Of a DNA stretch of 64,000 nt, positions 1 through 12,600 are shown in pieces; the first letter of the stretch is position 1, and every line of letters begins with the position of its first letter. Below the pieces are notes generated by a model. That model was given only the letters and a program-made list of their open reading frames with translations. It ran no database searches and was not told the origin of the DNA. The position numbers and the translations under genes are program-made. Source of the stretch: Arcuatula senhousia (lineage: Eukaryota > Mollusca > Bivalvia > Mytilida > Mytilidae); NCBI GenBank assembly GCA_963971305.1, contig OZ020303.1:85351058-85415057 (forward strand), in the 5' to 3' direction.

Positions 1-541
1 AGAGAAGCATGTGTCAAAAACCTTTGTCAGTCCACCATGGGCTGCATGTGTCCAGAACAATAGACTATCCATATTAGGCCTAAAACGTACAGGGTTCAAC
101 ATGTTGCGGTCGTATCATGCTGCGCTCGGCGAAGCTTTTTATTAATCATGACGTAAAATTTGATAATTTATCTGATACACGTGTAAAGACACCAGATAAT
201 AGTTTACATGGACATTGACCATAAGTCAGATTTTAGTCTACATATTGTGTAACGGAAAATAACAAATAAAAATAGAATTATTTACTGTATTTAAAAGGAG
301 TTGTTTCAAGGTAGTTCTTCTTTAGACTTTCTGATAGGAAAGCAAAAGTTGACTTTATAATAAATGAATATAGTTAAATACCCAAAGTTTGGTACAACTA
401 TGTAATAATATTTTTTGTTCTTTTTTTTTGTTTTGTAAAATTATAAAGAGGGATACATTTGAATGATGTGATTATGGTTTAAGACTTTTCGGTGAAGGGA
501 TATTTGGGAATATTTTGGTTAAAAGTTTTATTATTTATTAG
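1..541. other. Upstream intron (or flank) of the CNBP-like gene
   Basis: AT-rich sequence with no open frame I can support. The first visible CNBP exon begins at 542 after an acceptor ending in TTATTAG and starts inside a codon, so an earlier coding exon must exist. I could not place it here and it probably lies before the window. Confidence 0.5.
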
Positions 542-670
542 GGACACAATGTTACAAGTGCAGGCGGTTTGGGCATTTTGCTCGAGATTGCAAGATGGAG
601 GGTGATCGTTGTTACAAATGCAATAAAATTGGTCACCTTGCAAGAGATTGCACAGAAGAAATCTCAGAAG
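542..670 (+). CDS. CNBP: CNBP-like exon with knuckles 1-2
   Basis: Acceptor TTATTAG before 542, donor GAAG|GTGGGT after 670. Two CCHC knuckles are separated by KMEGDR. The exon begins with the last two bases of a codon, so it is internal. Confidence 0.88.
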
Positions 671-3600
671 GTGGGTGTCTTCGACCACTAACATCACATC
701 ATTCATTGTGTAATTACTCATTCATTTCTCATTTAGAGTGTGTGTTGCTGTGAAGAGTTAATGTACACTTATTCTTTTGTTTTCATTGTTTAGAAGCGAG
801 CAAGTTCCTCATGTTCCTGAGATGAATTTGCCTTATGCTGATATTGATTTTTTTTTCGTCCGGATATGCTTAAAACTACAGTTCTGCCGTGAATACATTT
901 TAATAATAATCATGATAACATTGCTTCTAAAAACATGAAAAAAATATTTTGTCTTTTATAACATTGAAGAAAGTTTGAAAAATGATTAGGTCAAATATTT
1001 ACTAGCAACATAATTTATTTGCACTTTTGTTAATTTTTGTACATTGAATAATATCAATGAAGTAAATTTTCAGAATCAACCACAGAATTCATAGCGTCGT
1101 TTGATAAAATTTGATTTAGAGTATTTGAAAGACGTTTTTATGATTTTCAAGTTAAGTAAACATTTCTTCTTTTTCTTTTCTTTCAAATGAAGAAAATTGA
1201 ATAATTATGCTGTGCCCGCAGCTTAAGGCAATGCCTTAATCATTTTATTAATGATCATGCAGTAATTTTGAAATAATCACAAGGTAAATAAAAATTAATC
1301 AAGACTGAGGCCAACTTATCCATGCTCATTGTTGTCCGAGTCTAAACATGGTAAAGGTCTCTGATTAATGGATTAAATAAAACATACATGTACAAGGGTT
1401 CAAATTAACATAAAGATGTTGGCGGAAAGTCTATTACTAAATGTTATTATATTTATAAGTTCTCAATATAGGAGTTTACTGTAAATACAGCCAGCATTAG
1501 ACTTTTGTATATCAAATTTTGAAAGGTTAAATGCATCTAAAATTGAAGGTCTTGGACCAAAGCTTATTTGAACCCCTGGTGTACATATTACTTTCACGTT
1601 TCACTCTGAAATTACAGTCCAATTTTTGTGCAAGTGCCAGACTTCAGAAATTTTTAAAGGATTTGCATATTATTTTTTATGTACATGTAGTTCATATACA
1701 TGATATAATGATAATAAGATTATATGGGGTGTTAGGTAGGGCCACCAGTGTCCTAGAAGACACATTTACAAAATGTACAACATGTTTTTTGCTTACAGTT
1801 TTCACTTGGTCTATATGACTAGTACTGATAAGGCCAATATTAAATAAATCTTTGTTTCCCCTTCCCTGACTTGTTACTTTAAGGTAGGGGTAGGTAGGTA
1901 CATTTGTACATTTGTGGGTCAATAATTTATTTTTTCCTAAAGTAAAAATTTTGTTGGTGTAAAAAAGCACCCAAAATAACAGTAACAGATTTTTATGTTC
2001 TAAATCTGGCAATACATTTTTTGGGTAGGGGCCTTTTGACTGGGTAGGTTCGAAAGGGGAAACAAACTGATATTTTTGGCCCAGTCAACAATGATTTTTT
2101 TGTGAACCCTTAAACTCCAAAACTTTAAGTGATAAAGATTTGAAATTTTACACAGCGATTGAATAACATTTGATTAAATTTCATTCAAATAATATCTGAA
2201 ATATTTTGGAAATTTTTGTGACCGAATCCTTCCTGACTCTCATTCTGGTTATTTAAAACTTTTTGGGGGGCATAGCATGCTGACATGTTTGTTTTCATTT
2301 CATTCAGGAAACATTTACACACATTAAAGCTCAGCTTGGTATTGGAAAATCATTGATTACTGCAATGTTAATGTTGCTCAATCTTGTAAAGTATTGAGAC
2401 CTGTGGAAAATTTTCAGGCTTTTAAGAAAACAAATACATTTATTAGATCTCAAAATTCTGCATATTTTAGTGGGGTAAACATATACATGTAACATGTTTT
2501 CAGTTCCACCATCATTACCATAGAAGGCTATGTCGGAGATATAATTAGCTTACTTACTGAGGATTTGTATCATGAAACAATGAACATGCATCATATACAG
2601 GATTTGTCAAAATTTGGTGCTACCATTTTCATTGTATATTTATTAGGCGACTGCTATAACTGTGGGAAGTCTGGCCATTTGAAGAGAGACTGTCCAGAGT
2701 CACAGCGTTCCTATGACCGTGGATCTGGAAGTGACATGAAATGCTACAACTGTGGAAAGACTGGACACATGGCCAGAAACTGTACCATGGATCGTAGTGA
2801 TCGGGGTGGAGACAGACGCAGTGATGATAGAGAATGTTATAACTGTGGAAAGACTGGCCACTTGTCTAGAGACTGTAACGATGAACGTGGTGGAGGCAGA
2901 CGTGGTGGTGGAGGAGGAAGCAGAGATGTGGAATGTTACAAGTAAGAAACACTGTCATTATTGATATAGTCTCGCTTGACGATGAGGCCATGGATGGGTT
3001 GGTTTATGATCAGATTTAATTAAAGAACTAGCAGCTGCTTGAGAAGTAACGCAATGCTCAGGGAATAACATGGCTGGTCTGCCTTATTTTTTCTTTCTGT
3101 TGACCAACTTAGTTAATTTTTGCCATAAGTACATGTACATGTAGTTCATATCATACTTAATCAGTTTTTCAGGGACTACTTATTACGGTGACTTGAAATC
3201 ATGCCCCTCTCATAAAGAACTGTTTGTGTCTGGTCTGTCCCAAATTTATTTTGCTCAAATCTTCTTTAACTCCTCAACAAAAAGGCAACGCCAATGGGGC
3301 ATTTGAGTGTCAAAAGTCTGAAAGGGGGACGACGAAACCTGTAAGGGCTGTTCCAGCAAAACATACAGGACTGAAACCGAGTTACAGCCAGGAATTGCGG
3401 ACGTCGGAGGTCCGGGAAACTCCGAGTTACCCGGAAACTGACGATTTTTTTCCGGGATTTACCTCGGAAAAATCGCGGAAGATCCGAGAAAAAACTCCGA
3501 TTATTCACAATAACCTCGGAGTTTTCCGGTCCGCGGAGTTCGGCCGCCAAAATTATCGGAGTTTTTTGTTCCGTGGAAAAGAAACCGTCGACAAATAACT

Positions 3601-6600
3601 AAATATTAACAATCGTATTTCCGTGACTATGTCGGCATTTTATAGTATATTCTTGTATGGCAAATTGGGATATCCGCAAATTTGTTATTTTCCCGTTGTT
3701 TCGTTATGATTCTTTGTTAAACCTAAAGGACATTTTAGCACTTGACATACGCTGAGAAAATCATATCGATTTATTTATTTAATTATTGTCTCAGACATAC
3801 GTTATGAACTGTTTCTTTCTAAAAATTCTGAAGAAAAATCGTAATTACAACAAGGTCATCGTGCATAGCATGGCATGACAATCAACTGCATGAATACGAC
3901 AGAAAACTTTCCAGGGAGCGGAAGGTCGTCAGACCAGACCGACACCTCACTGACACGGAGTTAATTTTGGACTGCACACTGGATAAAACGCGGCGGGAGA
4001 TTAAAGAGACATTGAAATGATTTTGGAAAAAGAGGGTACTAGAATGGAACAAAAATACGTACCCGACTATACTGATAACTTGTTTTAAAATTATTGTTTG
4101 CAGCTCAGTTAATCGGCAAGTGCAGTACGGCAAAACCTTAATTACGAATGACTGACGTCTTCCTATATATAATTGACAAAGACTTGTAAACGGTGATTGA
4201 ACAAAAAATCTCTATTCTGTAAATCTTAAGCGGGATTATACCCGAAATCCGAATAGTGGATTATACCGACATCAAATTGTACGACTGTCCTCTGTCGTTT
4301 AATTATTACACCTATTCAGGTTTCTCTCTGCGTAAGTTGCAAATAATAGATATCCTCGTTGCTTAATTTGACGGCTTCCTTTTTCGAATATTTTTCGTAA
4401 CTTGTCTTATAAGTTACTGTTGGCCAAGTATACTTTTCCATTGTCTTTCTTTATAATATGCATGCTGTAAATGACGTGAAGGAATCAAATGTTTGTTCGC
4501 TAGAAGGACTGAGTTGACTCGAGCCTTATTTACGACGGACCTTTTTAAATTTACAATTATTGACTTGCATATACGTATGGAATAATACTATACATAATAT
4601 TGAAAAAATAGTAAACACGAACGAACAGCACGATGAAACAAAAACAAAAAACACAAACAAAATTAACCGAAGAGAAATCAACTCTTAACGAGAATGATCT
4701 CGGTAAAGCAGTTCCTGCTTGCTATAGCATGCGCATCCGTCGAGCTGCAATTCTCAATCCAGTGTTTCAAATCCGGTGGATGAAGACAAACAATTAAAAC
4801 CCTAAGACAAACATCGGGTTAAAGCTCAGCCCACAAGGCGGATAGTCAAAGACATACCATATACTGATAGCTAAATAGCCAAATAGGGTTGTCCTCGTTA
4901 GCGAGGTATCTATAACAGGAAAGCTTTGCCTCTTGACCTGTGTGGAGAGAGCAATAAACCACCACTAAGAAATGCGACAAATAGGCTATATTTTCATCCC
5001 AATCAACTCTTATCTTTACCGCTGTTATTCAAAATTTACTGTCACTCTTCATTTTCAGTCCCTATATGTTGCCACGCCAAATTAATTCCTAGTTTGTCCG
5101 ATTTGGGGTTCGATTAGCCGCTTGGTAGTTTTTTTACCGCCCCGTCTCCCATGCCTCTCGCGTCTAAACCCTGTTACGCAAACAATGTCTTTTTTAACAC
5201 CACTGTTTTAATTTGTTTTTTCCCATGAAAATGTAACTTAAAATGTTACATTTTTACTTAAAATATGTAACTTTAAAATGCGTAAAATCGATGTGCTTTT
5301 CATAAATCATGTAAGAAGTACATGTATGTAAATAAAGGTACAATTTCTTTTTTTTCAAGATCTTTATATAGTGTTGTGATTCTCTCGTCCGCCTGTTCCA
5401 CCAGGGGGTACCGACAGGTCGAAGTTACTTTACCATGAAGGAATTATGGTATTATCGTGAAAATTTATATACATATACGCATCAGGATATGAGCAAATCA
5501 GAGATCATCATGCATTAGTACCCTTCTCACCAACATCATAGTTATGTGGGTTATGTCTTTTAGATATGTTCATGTCTAAAATACATGTAAAATTTATTTC
5601 TATTATAAAAATCTGAATGCGCGCACCAAAACGCCAATTTTATAAACAGAAGCATATGAACAAATTCTCTCGCACGCATCCTTTTTCTTTCATGCATTTT
5701 GCGACGAACTACGAATAGATTTGATGTGGACGAAGCAGGTCCCAGGACTAGCTATAGGTAGTTAAATACTAACAGGCTCTGTCACCCAAAATGGATTTTC
5801 TTAAGTGCCGTTATAATAAACATACATGGTCTTTATTCTGTGAGATGTTTTTTTCTGTTTTTTTTTTTCGTTTGTCTATCATTAGTCCTTCATTGGCTGT
5901 TACTGGTAATTAATAATATATAAAATTGTAAACGAGACTTCGAAGGCCTAAGACATATTCATCAAATTCTGTTATATCTGAAAATATTAAAGTTTCCTGA
6001 AATATGAATGTTACTGTTTAAGAAAAGAAATTTTCCAAAATTAGTCATCAGTGAAAAATCACAGTCAACTCCGATTTATATTTAAAGTGTTCACCCTTAA
6101 ACAATTACACCATGCATGTTTCAACAGAGAATCCGAACGCATACCTCAGTATACAAAATAATCTCTTTAGCTTGACTATCTCATACATAGACCTGATATG
6201 CCTAGGCATCAGATTAAATAATTATATAAAATCAGAAAATATGAACAGACACACACACCCAAAAACCATTTCAAATATACACCTGGGACATTTTCGAATT
6301 TCGTTTATCGCACCTGTATATTAAGAACCGATCTCACATTGTTTATTGTATAAATATTGATGATTGATTTCTACAATAAACAAAATAAACATAGGACATG
6401 ATTGTTAACTTATTGATACTGAACTGCCACTAAATTTTACAATGTAGAATATATAGATGTAGAATATAGTTTTTCACGGCGTCGAGAGAAAAGGGGGATA
6501 AAAAAATATATACTAGTAGAAAATTCAGAGCGACATTTCTTAGATACAAATGAAAGAAAAACAACACAAAAATAAACTAAAAGCAGAGTAACCAATATTT

Positions 6601-9600
6601 ACTTTTGTTGCTGCTCATCCTTCGCGTTGCTTACGGTAAATATGGTGTGTCAAATTTGGTAAGTAGACAAGGGACTACGATTAGACTGCTGCCTACCATA
6701 TCCACATTTTGTCTTTTTTTGACAACTACATACACGTACAATTTTTAAACTTCCTCAGTTTGTCAGTGTTAATGATAACAGTTGTGATATATATCTATGG
6801 GCCCACATGAAGTCTTCCATAAAATTACTTATAGAAGTTATAGTGTAATTAAGTTCACGATTTTTCAGATATAAGTTTATTTGATTTTTATTATCACCAG
6901 AATAGGCACTATGGACAACATAACACTGCATGTGTTCGCAATAATTATGCCAAGCGTGGTGCTAAAAATAGGGGGGGGGAACCTTCATTAGGAAGAAGAC
7001 AGATAATTTACTTTTTGAGGTTATATGCAACACTGATGATATGGAAAGACGATACGCTGCATACAATGAAAGGTGCACTTGTCGCAAATGTAATGTATAC
7101 AAACTTCTCATCGTGCTTTTCCATGGGTTTCACTTCTCCATGATATTTCAATTCACAAGCAAAGTTCGTGAACAGCTGTCCATGCGCTGGTAAATTTTTA
7201 GGACATGAACGATAAAAATACACCAAGAATGAGTGAAACGGAATCGGCAACATGGAAATCTGTATTTCAATAATAAAAATATTCATTAACGTGTAATTTA
7301 AAACTTTTGTTAAAATTGTTTAGTACCGTCTTTCTAAAAAAAAAATTGTGGGAAATTCACAACTAAATATAATCCATCCTTAAACTTTCTGGAATGTGCA
7401 GTCTCAAAGGCGGATTTAGAACGGGTGCGCGCCATCCCGTTTGAAAATTTCAGGATACGCCAGTCTTAGTCTGTGAGAGTATTTTCTAAAATGATTAATA
7501 AAATTCTATTTTTGTTTGCTTATTTTTCTCTTTCAATTTGTCCTGTGATTGTTTCTGTTATTCGGGCATCTAATTTATTTTTGCCACCAGTAAAATGGCA
7601 ATCTCCTTTCGAGTAAAAAAAATGTATGTGTGATTCGAAAATCCGTATCTGATCATGCAGAGCTAGTGTTTATTTGTATAAATAGAATGCATTTATTGTC
7701 TTATTTATACCAAAGTAAAAATATTGAATCGCCGAGAATATATCTGTGAATGTTTTCTTCGTATTAATTGTTAACTACCATATAAGATACAAAAAAATAA
7801 CTTCCCACGACCCTTCCTGAACATGAATTTAGTTCAAATTTAATATAACAATTCAAATTTGGATTTTCACAGAATATTTATAACATCATATTGCCTGTAA
7901 GTTACAGAGTATCTGCATGTTATTATACATGGACTATGTCACACAATGCATTATGAATAGATGTCCTTTGTCCAGGGGGGGGGGGGGGTATATGAATATT
8001 ATACGAGCCTCACACCTCGGTACCTTTAAATATTTAGAGAACAGAGAACACACGGATCCCCTCCTGTGATGACGCTAACTGTACGAGTATGCATCAGAGG
8101 ATCTGGATGAATCCAAACCCAGATATATGTTGCTACGCTATAGGGTCCTTCGATTTTGTTTACATCATGCATTTTGAAACGTGTACTTTAGAGTGTGTAC
8201 AGACAGTGGCTCCTTGTTATTCATAATTGTTCGAACGTTTTGGTTTTGAGTACTTTTCGTTTTCAACTGTTTTGGATTTTGACCTTCCAATGTTTTGGTT
8301 TAAATGCTACTGATGAGAGGTTACTCCTTGAAATATCGATATATAGCATATCCAAATTAACCGTTTATATCCGCGTTTTGGTATTTGTAATCCCGATAAG
8401 TAATAACCTTACCACAAAAAACATGTCATTAAATAAACTGGGCTACTTTTTGTTAAAGCCGTTGAAAGCTTGTGTATTTGATTTGCAGATAAACTTCTTC
8501 CGGCTAGCACACAATTCACACAGGTAGAAAATCAATACACCTGGCCGCCGTTTGCTATGGGGTACAATTAGGGATGACTCCATCAGAGCGTGATGTGTTG
8601 TTTATTGAATTGGTGATGTATCCTGTAGCAGTTTTGTTAATTAGAATATTTATTAGTATTCAAACCAGATATTTTTTATTTTGAAATACTGAGGATTTTA
8701 TTTCTTTTTAAATTACAAACCCGGCCGAAAGTTAATTTTTAATCGATACTGACTTATTAATTATTGTTTTAATGTAAAAAAAAATAATATTATCAATATA
8801 AGACAAGTAATCGAACTTAGAGAAAATAAAACTAAAAAGGTCGAGACAATAGATTTTTACAAGCGTTCCCGAGTGAGCGTTTCGTTTACTATAATACCAA
8901 ATTACTCAGTGAAATGGTTTGGCATCGTAAAAAAAACATCTTACACTAATACCTGTATTACAATGAATTATATACATGTATATCTATGCATCCACCTCGA
9001 TCTCGAGATACCGAAGTACAACTAGAACTATAAAGTAACTGTGGGAACACTAAAGATCGGGACAACGACGACGACGACGATCAGTATCATACCATTTTTA
9101 AAAATACGTCCGCAATTTTTTAGCGGTCGTATAATAGCTTCAGTGGCTAATCCATCGGGGGGTGTATACTGACCCGGGGTAAGGAACCCTTTATGCGGGG
9201 TTGCCTGTGGCACACTTCCCAGTCGCTTTATGGGCTTTCCTCCGAACATTCTGTTATTCTCACGTAGATTTTCGGCATAACTGGTCAGGGACCGCCGATC
9301 AGTAAAATATAATACTGGTATGGCTCTGAATATATATTTTTGTTTTTTCTTGACCCAATTATACATGTAAAATCATATTGTATTAAATTATTATGCCCCG
9401 AAAATTGTAAGTCATAGCTCACAAATAATACTCCGCCCCAAAAAAGATTAAAAGAAGGATATGATAAAAAGACATAATGCCCCATATCGCAACATTTGGG
9501 ACGTACGTTGGCAGTTTTTTAGTTGTTGTTTTTTTTTACATATACCAAGGTACTATTGCATGAATCCAAATAAAAATAAGATAAGTGGCATGTTATCTCT

Positions 9601-12600
9601 CTGTAATGTCAAACTTCTAAACAACATAGCATCATTTGTACATAAACTGAATTCGTTATTTTAACTTTATATACTGTCTGACTAGCTCATTCTGTCATTT
9701 GTAATATATGTTATTTTGTTGTATGTCCTCATGTTACACTTGTATGTGTCGGAGTGTTTCAATCTAATCTTGGGACGTACGTAGTAGATGGGGCATATAT
9801 ACAAAGATATATACGATACAATCGTAACTTGTTGAAACCTGTACGTCGGAGGTCCAAAGCGAATAGTCAATAGCTTTGGACACTAGCATTCCATGACACA
9901 TGCCTTCTGTGGACTTTGAATCGATGCATATCTTACATTTTTATATATTGAAACCAATAAAAGGGAAATTCCTGTAAATGTAATTGTTTTCTTTTAGCCA
10001 GTTTATCCCCAACCTACCAAAAAATTGTGTTATTCGGCGTGGCATACTAAAAGTCCAGATCTGAAAAGTACATATAAACTATTTGTCCACACAAACTTAT
10101 AAAAAAGGCGTTTTTGCGTTTTTGGCAACTTTGGCCCATATTTTCTCTAAATGCAAGTCTGATTGAAAAATGCATGCAGGGATTTTTACAAAGCTTCCAA
10201 CGATCAGATTCTAAAATGGTAGGTGCAAGTATACAATATACAACAAAGATTGTGTAAAGGTTCTTGTGAATGAATGAGGGGGGTAAGGGGAAGTAACAGA
10301 CAAGGGATAGGTACCTAGATGTGTAACGCATAGACACACAGACGGATAGACGCCATTTTACAATATACCCCCCCCCCATTTTTTAAGCGGCGGTATTTTA
10401 ATAGCTGCATGGATCCACAATCACTGGTGTATGGAAGAGAAAAAAAAACTTAACAACAGGCCGGGCAGGCCAGTGCAATTTCATCTGCAACAAAAAGTTT
10501 CAATAGCAGAGCAGGTTACTATGTAAAATCTGCGTTGACAGCGTTATCTCAATTGAAATCAAGTGTCGCTGCATGGAGCATAAACCACCAGCAAACCGTC
10601 ACTCACTTACCCACATCGTGCATTGATGTAATCAAATTACACTTAAATTTTGCTACGCCCGACGCGCGTTTTATGGTTATGACTTTTTAAGGCACTGAGC
10701 GACTGTTTTCCATCAGGATTTTCTATTCCGATATCTATATGTCTAGTCATGTTCACGCATACATATACTTATTCCGCATCTCTTTAGAAATTGGAAAAAG
10801 ACAACCCGCCCAACATTTCAACATTGAAAATTACATAACTGTTGCCTTTCCAAAAGTCCGTTTACTACTTTTTGCAGAAGCAGATCAAGAGTATCATGCA
10901 GGGTGCCGGTTCCTTAATTAGAATTTTCTAATTTTCGAGCAGATTTAATGCAAAACATCGGGAATCCCCATTCCCCTTTTCGTCTTCATCAGACAATTTA
11001 GGCGACCCCTCCCCTTTTCTAAATCATAGATGCACGTGCATGGAATTCAGTATTTAAATCAACAGGGTACTTAATAAATTGCATGGGATAACTTTTTACA
11101 CGATTATACTCTTACCCTGTCTTTATTCTGTACTTGATAAGCAGAAATAAAAAAATAGCAAACGGGACGGGTTTGCTTGCCACGTTAAAATCGGCAATTC
11201 CTTACCCCAATATCACTCACAAAATATTGTTCTTACAAAATTCAATGCAACACAATAGCATGCATGGAAACAATTTTAAGTAGTTTGTAGATACACATGA
11301 AGAAATACCTAGAAAAATATAACAAAAATAATTTGCTAATACGCAAAATAATGAAACAAAATACTAAAAACTTTGAGCCGGCACCAGTCGCTGAAGACAA
11401 GAACACACGCATGGGCTAGACATCGGCTATACATCGTAAATGTTTAATGCGGGAAATCTGATGACAGTAAAAATACCGTGTGTGCTTTTTAACAAAGGAG
11501 GACAATAAGAGAAATTGGTAGATAGCTGTCTTATGACAAACTCTTATCTATTTTCCTCCATGCATTGTTCACTTGTCACACTAGCATATTATGAAGTACC
11601 AAGCTAAGACTATTTGATGCATCACAGATTGTCTAGTAATTACTTGTGATGTACGTTTTTTCATTGAAATTATATAAAAAAAAAAGTGAGATACATCTTG
11701 TTATGTTACTTAGTCCTTGGTTGCACGAGTACATGATCACACTGTTTTATTACCATACATGTTACGAAACCTTTGTTAATTGGACATAGTCGTTAATTGG
11801 ACATAGTCGAAACACCTTTGTTTATTGGAAGTTGCGACTCTTATGTTTATTAGACATAGTCCCGAGGACAACATCAGCAGGACGTCGGTGTATAGGCGGA
11901 AACACGGGAACACAATATACAAATGTGAAACACGAGGTACAAATCAAAATGACTAATAGAACAAAGAACATATTTTATTGTCCAACTAAGGGCCCATAAG
12001 GGCAGCATGAGTAGGAAATAAACAGATATAAGAGAAAAGATAATAATTGAGTTACATGTAATACACATAATATACACACATGATTCTTATTATTGAACAA
12101 CTTTAAATGTACTTTATGATAATATGGTCTCTGTAAGAATTTTCTGTACACATAAAAGTTTTCTTAAATCGTTGATAGAACCCCGGGATAGAACCAACTT
12201 ATATGACATTAGAATTTTTTAAATTCATTTACGCACATGCATGCGTATGTTTTCTAATACCCGCAATTCAGGAATTCAATTAACATCATGGCTCCTTTTG
12301 ACAAACCCATGCAGCTGATATGTTACCATTCATGCAGTTTATTAATCTACTGATTTACGATACTAACAATCTTAATTTTTAGCATAAAGGTACTTATGCT
12401 TAACAGGCCGTCTACTAGTATTTCCTTTTTCCCGTCGGACATCGTATAAGATCGGCAGGCGTAAAATAAGCCATTGTTTAAATTCCCCCGGCCACTTGCT
12501 TCCCGATATTTATTTATTACCCCGTCCAAATATCGTAATTATTCATTTATCATTTTCAACCATCAAGTATTCATTAAAATCAGTCGCTTGAACTGCGTAC

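Noticed and set aside
2752..2964. Overlapping + frame in CNBP exon 2
   Set aside because: It is a shadow of the zinc-knuckle frame and runs across the splice donor.
8195..8527. 110-codon open frame on the + strand as a gene
   Set aside because: Its recognisable part is the dispersed repeat 8281-8390; the remainder is low-complexity hydrophobic sequence expected by chance in AT-rich DNA.
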